From contig CM022677.1 of assembly GCA_012295275.1 (NCBI GenBank), positions 11,997,723 to 12,012,722 on the forward strand: DNA of 15,000 nucleotides, written 5' to 3'. A program made the translations under genes and the position numbers. The notes beneath the pieces were generated by a model that searched no databases, was not told where the DNA came from, and saw only the letters and a program-made list of their open reading frames with translations. Below are positions 8,615-15,000 of this stretch, in pieces. Position 1 is the stretch's first letter. Every line of letters begins with the position of its first letter. The stretch is from Chrysomallon squamiferum (taxonomy: Eukaryota; Mollusca; Gastropoda; Neomphalida; Peltospiridae).

Positions 8615-9457
8615 TAGATACATTGATAGATAGATAGATAGATAGATAGATAGAGAAAGCGGTGAGCAGGTGCGACCAACAAACAGACAGATAGATAGAC
8701 AAATAGTCAGAGAAATTGATGATGAAATAAAACAAATATATAGACAGACAGATAGATAGATAGATAGACACATGCAGGTAAGTAAGGATGGATGGAGTGT
8801 TAGATGGTGGGATGGATGAAAGTTTTGGTGCAATGAAGAACTGGGAATGTAATAAATGGATAAAAGGATGGAATGGTGGACAGAAAGGTTTTCAATTATT
8901 AAAGCAATTACTTTTCAGACATTATCACATTCTTAACAAATAAGGTCATCATTGTAGGCCCATGGATTGAGGGATATATTGATGGAAGTCGTCTTAATCT
9001 ATAAACTGTATGACAAATATATGGAGTTAGGAGGGAGGCATGACTGGAGGTACCAATAAATTGTTAATGAGAGACTAGAGATTTCTGAAGAGAACATTAA
9101 TCTGGAAATTTAGTCTCTGTTTGTCTACACTGAAAGCATAGTCGTCATCTATTGATACGAAGTAAATATGATAAGATACAAAGATGTCTGCAACAGTTTG
9201 TGTTAAAGAGCACATTAATCACAGAACCTGTAATGTGGTAATATCTGGTAAACTGAAATAATCCATCTAATTAGAGTAATCTGGGGAGTGACACAGAGAG
9301 TAAGAAAGCCAGAGTGAAATATTTATATGTCATAACTTATTCTTAAGTACATACACTTCTGTCTCTACTCTGTTGGTCTGTCCGTCTGACTGTATATAGA
9401 AAGGGCTTTCAAAACAATATCACTGTATTCAAAATTAGAAAAAGTAGCAATACCCTA

Positions 9458-9597
9458 TGTAGGTAAATCTATTTATCATAACAATCTGTCTATGTATCTA
9501 ACCAATTAAATGTTATTATATTAATGTACTAATTAGCCATTCCCTTTGGAAATGTTGCCACCCCTACACCACGGTGAGGTTCAGTACACGTAGGGGA
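9458..9597. other. Short unique spacer with hairpin
   Basis: This non-repetitive stretch lies between repeat copy B and the minisatellite. Its right end holds a potential stem: CCCCTAC (9561-9567) pairs with GTAGGGG (9590-9596), and a nested CACC-AC-GGTG palindrome occupies 9567-9576. Confidence 0.6.
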
Positions 9598-10169
9598 TGT
9601 TAGTAATGGTTAGTATTTGTTAAATGTTAGTATTTGGTTAATGGTTAGTGTTTTGTTAATAGTTACTATTTGTTAAATGTTAGTATTTGCTTAATGGTTA
9701 GTATTTGTTAAAAATTAGTATTTGGTTAATGGTTAGTATTTGTTAAATGTTAGTATTTGTTAAATATTAGTATTTTGTTAATGGTTAGTATTTGTTAAAT
9801 GTTAGTATTTGCTTAATGGTTAGTATTTGTTAAAAATTAGTATTTGGTTAATTGTTAATATTTTCTTAATATTTTGTAAATGTTAGTATTTGTTAAATGT
9901 TAATAGTATTTTGTTAATGGTTAGTATTTGTTAAATGTTAGTATTTGTTAAATGGTTAGTATTTGTTTAATGTTTTTGTATTTGGTTAATGGTTAGTATT
10001 TTGTTAAATGTTAGTATTTGTTTAATGGTTATTATTTTGGTTAATGGTTAGTATTTGTTAAATGTTAGTATTTGTTAAATATTAGTATTTTGTTTAATAT
10101 TAGTATTTTGTTAATGGTTTAAATTTGTTAAATGTTAGTATTTGGTTAATGGTTAGAATTTGTTTTAAA
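9598..10169. repeat. 17-18 bp minisatellite (GTTAGTATTTGTTAAAT family)
   Basis: More than 30 diverged units alternate between GTTAGTATTTGTTAAAT and GGTTAGTATTTGGTTAAT. A longer pattern of about 122 bp is visible: the variant TTTGCTTAATGG followed by GTTAAAAATTAG occurs at about 9687 and again at about 9809. The plus strand contains only about four C bases in ~570 bp, an extreme strand asymmetry. No function is apparent. GGTTAG recalls telomeric units, but the rest of the unit does not fit. Confidence 0.95.
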
Positions 10170-10515
10170 TGTAAAATAATATGTGTCTGTGTGTGTTGTT
10201 AAATGTGTGTGTGTGTTTGGTTGTGTGTGTGTTTGTGTTTATACACGTATTCAGATAAGTATGTGGTAATTATTAGTAATTGTAACTAATTGGTTAAGGT
10301 TAGTATTTGTTAAATGTTAGTATGTTTCTGTGTGTGAGTGTATATATGTTTGTATATATGTTAGTGTAGGTCTGTGTGTGTTCTGTCTGTATGGATATTC
10401 GTATGTGTCTGTATGGATGTATGTGTGTGTCTCTATATAAAGTTTACTACCTGGTTAATGGTTAGTATTCATGTTAATTGTTAGTATTTTGGTTGCATGT
10501 TAGTACTTATTAATT
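10170..10515. repeat. TG-rich simple sequence with minisatellite remnants
   Basis: TG/TGTA-rich sequence (10180-10240, 10325-10430) interrupts or borders further minisatellite units at about 10290-10322 and 10450-10512, so the array once extended, or was inserted into, beyond its main block. Confidence 0.8.
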
Positions 10516-10551
10516 AAAAAACAATACAAACCTGAGCCCACCTCTCAAGGG

Positions 10552-10633
10552 TTATAGAGCTGCAAGGAGCATAACCAGCTTCACGTCAACATCATCAACA
10601 CAATCTCCTATAGCACTGATATGCTGGGGCAAA
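10552..10633 (-). CDS. Possible short terminal exon or exon fragment, unrecognised
   Basis: On the minus strand a good acceptor-like tract (TTCTGTCCCTTTTGCCCCAG) ends at 10623-10624 and is followed by an open frame reading HISAIGDCVDDVDVKLVML-LAAL to a TAA at 10552-10554. The frame is also open upstream through the acceptor. Composition is less AT-biased than the surroundings. The peptide looks helical, and I considered a HEAT/ARM-type fragment but cannot support a family. It lies 3' of the RING stop codon, so it would be a separate gene, an alternative last exon or a relic. No close AATAAA follows. Confidence 0.2.
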
Positions 10634-10807
10634 AGGGACAGAATGTTATTATCACTGCAGATATTACCAACTTCAAATAAACATTTTACAAATAAATGTC
10701 TGTATCTATTACTGTTACTATCATCATCATAAAATAAAAAAATGACAGAAGGATGCCTGCTGAAGTTAAAGCAATACACCTAGAGTAACGTTGTAAGGTT
10801 TCTAATA

Positions 10808-11620
10808 TTACGCATATCCTAGTAAACGACCTATCAGAAGACAAAATTCGATTAGAACAAATAAGATTTTCCACAACAGAGAACTAAATATACGACTAAA
10901 ATACGTAAATATACGACCGATATACGCAAATATACGTCTGATGAATCCAGCTGCAGAATGTCGTCTGACTCTTCTCACTCTTTTGACTCTGAGAGGTGGC
11001 AATGTGTACATTTCGCAGTTTCCATCTCTTAAGTTGTACACGATGGCGGTGAATCTTGCAGAGCAAACTGGACAATTTCTTCTGCTTCTAGACCACCTCT
11101 CCAAACAGCTGAAACAAAATTCATGTAAACACGAGTCTGCATGACACTTATCTAAAAATTCTTCTGAACACAAAGAACAAGTAGGTGACTTATCTGATTC
11201 AGGCTGTTGTGTTGATTCAGCAGTGCTGGGTGATGGTGATGTTGACATCCCTGGTCTTTCTCCACATGCTGCTTTTACAGGGTCACGTTCGGAAATCTTT
11301 CGCCCTTTTGGAGGCTTCTCTGGGCACCCATCATCCTGTGCTTTCCGTTTCCTAGATGTTGATGTCCCTGGTCCTCTACGTGATGTTTCTCCAGGGTCAC
11401 GTTCGGAAATCTTTCGCCCATTTGGAGGCTTCTTCGGGCACCCATCATCCTGTGCTTTCCGTTTCCTAGATGTTGATGTCCCTGGTCCTCTACGTGATGT
11501 TTCTCCATCACGTTCCCTTTCGGTCCTTTGGAGGCTTCTTCGGGCACCCATCATCCTGTGCTTTCCGTTTCCTAGATGTTGATGTCCCTGGTCCTCTACG
11601 TGATGTTTCTCCAGGGTCAC
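10808..11620 (-). CDS. Topors-like C3HC4 RING finger protein with basic repeats and hydrophobic C-terminus
   Basis: This 270-codon frame encodes a probable E3 ubiquitin (possibly SUMO) ligase. RING residues are C148-x2-C151-x12-C164-x-H166-x2-C169-x2-C172-x10-C183-x2-C186, with SCLHEFCF and ERWS close to the pattern of Topors; all eight zinc ligands are present. Residues 39-76 and 77-114 are two copies of a 38-residue basic repeat (GETSRRGPGTSTSRKRKAQD ... GRKISERDP) with SRKRK-type nuclear signals; 115-135 is a degenerate third. After the RING come a short beta-like segment, RVKRVRRVRR (211-220), three 7-residue repeats (RIFxYxG/S, ~228-247) and a hydrophobic stretch (~249-265) that could be a tail anchor. 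The first ~37 residues are array translated in a different frame from the rest, so the start at 11620 is doubtful; see the upstream entry. No intron is visible. The protein is shorter than Topors, so orthology is not claimed. Confidence 0.65.
   Translation of the reverse strand: MTLEKHHVEDQGHQHLGNGKHRMMGARRSLQRTERERDGETSRRGPGTSTSRKRKAQDDGCPKKPPNGRKISERDPGETSRRGPGTSTSRKRKAQDDGCPEKPPKGRKISERDPVKAACGERPGMSTSPSPSTAESTQQPESDKSPTCSLCSEEFLDKCHADSCLHEFCFSCLERWSRSRRNCPVCSARFTAIVYNLRDGNCEMYTLPPLRVKRVRRVRRHSAAGFIRRIFAYIGRIFTYFSRIFSSLLWKILFVLIEFCLLIGRLLGYA
10882..10945. repeat. 21-bp tandem repeat in the C-terminal coding region
   Basis: Plus-strand units AAATATACGACTAAAATACGT, AAATATACGACCGATATACGC and AAATATACG... 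follow at 21-bp spacing. They encode the 7-residue repeats RIFAYIG, RIFTYFS and RIFSSL on the minus strand. Confidence 0.8.
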
Positions 11621-11813
11621 GTTCGGAAATCTTTCGCCCTTTTGGAGGCTTCTTCAGGGCACCCATCATCCTGTGCTTTCCGTTTCCTAGATGTTGATGT
11701 CCCTGGTCCTCTACGTGATGTTTCTCCAGGGTCACGTTCGGAAATCTTTCGCCCTTTTGGAGGCTTTTCAGGGCACTCATCATCCTGTGCTTTCCGTTTC
11801 TTGGACGCTCTTA
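11280..11813. repeat. 114-bp coding minisatellite (about 4.6 units)
   Basis: The marker CCTAGATGTTGATGTCC recurs at plus positions 11351, 11465, 11571 and 11686, with a diverged CTTGGACGC at 11800. The spacings are 114, 106, 115 and 114 bp. Two spacers are multiples of three; the other two differ by -8 and +1 and cause the frame breaks. The unit encodes the 38-residue repeat of the RING protein on the minus strand. Units are very similar, implying recent homogenisation. Confidence 0.95.
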
Positions 11814-11823
11814 CTTTTCCCAT
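11621..11823 (-). pseudogene. Frameshifted N-terminal part of the RING gene
   Basis: An ATG at 11821-11823 starts MGKVRASKKRKAQDDECPEK and continues through a full array repeat in the frame expected of the ancestral protein. At about 11655 one extra base (CTTCTTCAGGG against CTTCTTCGGG in sister units) shifts it into a stop at 11617. The second repeat is then correct in another frame until a net 8-bp loss near 11505 gives a stop at 11508; beyond that the RING frame takes over. Upstream of the ATG a good acceptor exists (TTTTGTTTTCTCC ... TTATTGCAG, AG at 11837-11838), which suits a 5' UTR intron just before the start. Either the locus is a pseudogene, the start has moved to 11620, or the array is misassembled. 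Confidence 0.6.
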
Positions 11824-11838
11824 TTCGTATTGATAACT

Positions 11839-12890
11839 GCAATAACATTGTAGGAGAAAACAAAATTATATATAATCCAAAAATATCTATTAATTTTATT
11901 TCTGTTGTTAGGACTATTTCAATTTTTATTTTATTTTTTAATGGCAGTACATTTTTTTTTTCACTTGTACGTTTTATCTGTTTGTTTTACTAACGTTAAT
12001 CTTTGCACAAGGATTTTACAACCAGGGCGAATGTTCACATAATGAACATATAGCTTGGAACTTTGCATGAATTTATTACATAATGTGAGTTTCGCGTCTA
12101 AAATGACAGGTGTACAGGGTTTAAATTGTTTGTGGATGGTGATTTTAAAAATACATTCAAAATAAATTAAAATCTATTATCAAACACACACACACACACA
12201 TATTTAAGGTTTATATGTGATGTGATTTCATATCATGAAATTTATTATTTTATTTATTTATTTTTTTTTATTTTTTTTGGGGTTTTATTGTGTCATAGCT
12301 TTTAAAACTTATATTTATATTTCAAGTATTGTTATTATCAGTGTTATTTTTTCTTTATCTATATTATTGTTCTTGTTGCTTTTTGTTGTTGGATGAGTTG
12401 TTAGGTACTGAAAAGTGATTTTCAGTTTAGGAAATACAAGGTTGAGTAACTTTTTATCCTGATTTCAGAAACAAAATATTTGAAATTGTCAGTCAAATTG
12501 TTCCAAAGTTTTGGATTTTTTAATATTGCCATTTTGAAGAAAACGTTTTATAGGCTCGTTTCATAATATGTCAACTGTGTCTTCCAAACTCTGCTAACAT
12601 TTATTTACATATAAAGTTGGCAAAATCATTCATTTGATATTATATATATATATATATATATATGTATAATTATATATATATTTGAAAATTCATAATTTCA
12701 TTCTTTTATAATTTTAGAATTATTTTATTATTTTATAACCGATACACACTTGCAGAAACATAATCAAAGATACTTCTGATATTGTAATTATTTTTGTAAC
12801 ATTCGTGAAATAAACATAACGATAAAGATACAAACATCAGTAGAAATAAGTTAAAACAGTGGGGCAGACCAAAAAATAGAGCGCTTTAGA
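11839..12890. other. AT-rich stretch upstream of the RING gene
   Basis: It includes the probable intron or upstream region of the RING gene, a CA run at 12184-12199, poly-T runs and a TA tract at 12641-12662. A perfect 7-bp inverted repeat, ATGTTCA-CATAA-TGAACAT, lies at 12031-12049. There is no coding island. Confidence 0.6.
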
Positions 12891-13160
12891 ATACCTACAG
12901 ACAGACAGACTGACAGGGAGAAATTATTTAGATAGATATATAGACAGATTTGCAATTCATAGCCGATTGTATGTTTGTATTTTTGTACGTTGGTATTTAG
13001 AGTGGTAGGTATGATGACGGCTGATAAATTACTAGAGTTTACATTAAATTGATATTTGTGGATATGTAGATAAATATAAAAAAAAAATAATAAGACAGGT
13101 AGGCAGGCAGATGTGACTGATCCGACAAATCTGATAAGCAGTGGTTATAGTCATGTTGAG
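12891..13160. repeat. Degenerate GACA/GATA simple sequence
   Basis: GACAGACAGACTGACAGG at about 12898 and later GATA and GGCA motifs belong to the same class as 6090-8075. No gene. Confidence 0.7.

Positions 13161-13162
<2 letters not shown>

Positions 13163-13250
<88 letters not shown>
13163..13250. repeat. Compound (CA)16-(GA)27 microsatellite
   Basis: A pure CA run (13163-13195) passes directly into a pure GA run (13196-13250). The 55-bp polypurine mirror tract has triplex-forming potential by general knowledge. Confidence 0.97.
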
Positions 13251-13253
<3 letters not shown>

Positions 13254-13509
13254 GATTAAGAGGTAATACACTCAGATACATAGAGAAATGCAAAAATCTA
13301 TTTTAATAATCAGCTTATTTTGTAATTTGTCTTTTTTCCTCTTTTTCTTTACTTTATTTTATTGTGTTTATTTGTCAGTTTATTTTGTTTCATTTAATCA
13401 CATATTTATTTTTTAAATAATATTATTATGATAGTTTTTCATTTTTTTATTTAATTTATTTCATGATGGAATTTCCTAATTCCGTTTTAAAATAATGTCT
13501 TCAGAATTA
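13251..13509. other. AT-rich spacer
   Basis: Poly-T-rich sequence with no gene or distinct repeat. Confidence 0.6.
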
Positions 13510-13539
13510 TTTGATTTCTTCTTCATCAGTAAAGAAAAC

Positions 13540-13682
13540 CTTTACCAAAATGGTCTCGCCCAGTAAATGTGTTTGTATTTTCCGGCAGTACTCGGCAAAT
13601 TTCGCGAGTCTCCGTTATTTAGCGTACTTTTTAGTTAGATTTTATATAAACTTCCGGAAATTAAAACCCCCACAGTTATTTT
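13540..13682 (+). promoter_or_regulatory. CpG-containing island with ETS-type palindrome, possible promoter/first exon
   Basis: Several CpGs cluster here in otherwise CpG-poor DNA. ACCAAAATGG at 13545-13553 gives an ATG (13550) in good context; the frame runs MVSPSKCVCIFRQYSANFAS and on until it enters the AAT microsatellite. A palindromic TTCCGGAA (13652-13659) matches an ETS core on both strands, and TTTTCCGGCAG lies at about 13577-13587. It could be a promoter on either strand, a first exon or an inserted repeat. No protein family is recognised. Confidence 0.2.
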
Positions 13683-13694
13683 TGTTTGAAATTA

Positions 13695-13695
13695 A

Positions 13696-13758
<63 letters not shown>

Positions 13759-13795
13759 AATAAAAATAAAAAATAAATAAATAAAGTTAAAATAT
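13695..13795. repeat. (AAT)n followed by (AAAT)n microsatellite
   Basis: About 18 AAT units pass into AAAT and AAAAT units; seen directly. Confidence 0.95.
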
Positions 13796-15000
13796 AATAA
13801 TAAATAAGTTAAGATATGATTTTATTCTAATTCATTTCGTAATTGCTCTTCTTATAGAAGAATAATTATTTATAATGATAATAATATTTTAAATATAACT
13901 AAATATACAGTTAACTGCTATTACTGATTATAATAAATTAAAAAAATAAATCACTTTGGACTAATAATAAATTTAAAAAAAAAAAAAAAAAAAATATGAC
14001 CTACTAGTATTGGCATTCGCATGTCAACTGACGTAAAACCGTTGGATGTTTTATTTATACCAGAATTTAAATCCACTGACGTAAATCTTTATAGACTGCG
14101 CATGTGCATGGGAGATATTATTACACTAGTAACTTTCATTTTTCAAAGTATATAATTATAGTTTATTAATTTACTAATTTAATTAACATTTTTAAAATAG
14201 TTATTTACATCCATCAAAATATGTATTTTATTTAAATAATTGTTTTTTCACTATTCTTTCTTTTATCGTTCATCGTTCAAAAAGAAAGAAATGTTTAGTA
14301 AACTTCCATTGTTTAAAACGGTCTGGTTAGAGTTGAAGACAGGTCTCGATTACGACAGTAGTTTCAATAAATAAATCAATCAATAAATGAATGACAACCC
14401 TTTATAAACATTTTCTGAGGCGAAAACAGTATAAAAATATACTAATTTTGTCATTCAGCTGTATCATAATAATAATTTTACATGCAACTGCCTTCGCAGC
14501 CGGAAAATGACGAATGATACCGAACAAATCTTTATAACTACCTAAGCATGCTGGACCATGCTGACATAAATCCACTTATAAGATAATAAACAAAACTGGA
14601 GCACATTTTAGAACTGCGATGTAGCAAGATTCTGGTGTACAGTCTGTATTTCTCAATACTCGGGTTTTCTGTATGAGTAAATATCATCGTTGTTATCACT
14701 TACAGTTACCCATATCAACTGTAGTAAAATTTCACGTGTAAATCGCACCATTGTTTTCGCTGAATATAAATTTATATGTATGAGATTTCTTCTTTGTTTT
14801 TAAAAAATAATAAAATGCAGTTATTAATTTAAAAAAGGACATTATCAATATATATATATATATATATATATAATGAACACGTAAAAAAAAGCATATTAAT
14901 GTATTTCTCAATTTTTAAAGAAAAATAATACCCTCTCCTCTAGCTCTGACTTCTTTACAGTTTGCTGGTTTTGTTACGCATAATTATCACTTATATCCTG
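13796..15000. other. AT-rich stretch without a supported gene
   Basis: It contains a 20-base A run (13975-13994), a TA tract at 14849-14872 and small CpG-bearing patches at 14010-14110 and 14490-14520. The longest composition-distinct frame is only a dozen codons (ATG at 14507, MTNDTEQIFITT). No RNA gene was recognised. Confidence 0.55.
14027..14108. promoter_or_regulatory. Candidate promoter motifs: two ACTGACGTAAA sites and an NRF1-like site
   Basis: ACTGACGTAAA occurs at 14027-14037 and again at 14075-14085 (CRE-half-type, same orientation). TGCGCATGTGCA at 14097-14108 is one change from the NRF1 palindrome TGCGCATGCGCA. Their proximity is suggestive, but no transcribed feature is identified on either side. 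Confidence 0.25.

Larger units (their letters stand above)
8075..9457. repeat. Diverged dispersed repeat, copy B
   Basis: This is the second copy of the segment at 1-1255, in the same orientation about 8 kb away. It matches block by block but differs internally: the part equivalent to about 318-430 of copy A is replaced by an inverted 76-bp fragment, two TA tracts and a GATA run. Many substitutions and small indels separate the copies, so this is an old dispersed repeat family rather than a fresh duplication. No conserved frame is present. Confidence 0.85.

Noticed and set aside
8436-8833. Frames of 65-99 codons across the TA and GATA tracts
   Set aside because: Pure microsatellite translation on both strands.
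9598-10169. Telomere-like repeat because of GGTTAG
   Set aside because: The unit is 17-18 bp and AT-rich, and GGTTAG is only part of it; no TTAGGG run is present.
10941-11833. Plus-strand frames antisense to the RING gene and its array
   Set aside because: They mirror the coding minisatellite and the RING. The minus-strand reading has a complete zinc-ligand pattern, the plus-strand readings have nothing recognisable.
12031-12049. Steroid-receptor-like inverted repeat TGTTCA-n5-TGAACA type
   Set aside because: The arms are short and the spacer does not fit the usual three-base receptor element; chance palindromes of this size are expected in 15 kb.
13039-13293. Minus-strand frame rich in LSLSLS and CVCVCV
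   Set aside because: It is a translation of the CA/GA compound microsatellite.
1-15000. CRISPR array, bacterial operon or viral genome
   Set aside because: No equal-length repeats separated by unique spacers, no compact coding, and splice-type signals with eukaryotic simple repeats throughout.

Overview
The window looks like non-coding, repeat-dominated DNA from a large animal genome, most probably a mollusc and plausibly a cephalopod such as an octopus. This is inference: the DNA is very AT-rich, full of GATA/GACA, TG/CA, TA, AAT and AAAT microsatellites, has exon-like islands with splice-acceptor-like borders, and has no bacterial-style gene packing. Nothing indicates a prokaryote, organelle or virus.

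Layout. 1-1255 is one copy of a diverged ~1.25 kb repeat whose second copy lies at 8075-9457. 1610-3270 is a small cluster of exon-like pieces. A minus-strand terminal exon (2007-2184) encodes a 13-residue acidic repeat (PMEVDPFDDRDIQ), with a stop codon and an AATAAA signal. Two related plus-strand fragments (1721-1939 and 3101-3269) share a conserved frame (FExLFASxQL ... THGKxVxPMD). 3270-5440 is AT-rich with microsatellites and no credible gene. 5443-5529 is a CpG-dense island, followed at 5640-5925 by a partly tandem repeat with two perfect CRE-type sites. 6090-8075 is GATA/GACA and TG/TA simple sequence. Inside the second repeat copy (8075-9457) sits an inverted 76-bp fragment and a 78-bp TA tract. 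9598-10169 is a 17-18 bp minisatellite, almost free of C on the plus strand, with remnants to about 10515.

The one convincing protein-coding locus is on the minus strand at 10808-11823. It is a Topors-like C3HC4 RING finger protein with a basic N-terminal array of 38-residue repeats (114-bp units) and an unusual hydrophobic, possibly membrane-anchoring C-terminus. Two indels in the array put the upstream ATG (11823) out of frame with the RING. The longest intact frame (270 aa) starts at 11620, inside the array. The locus is therefore a gene using an internal start, a decaying copy, or a misassembled array.

11840-15000 is again AT-rich non-coding DNA with simple repeats and a few promoter-like motif clusters. 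Genes here do not form an evident pathway. The RING protein would be an E3 ubiquitin (or SUMO) ligase, and the acidic-repeat exon belongs to a gene whose upstream exons I could not identify.
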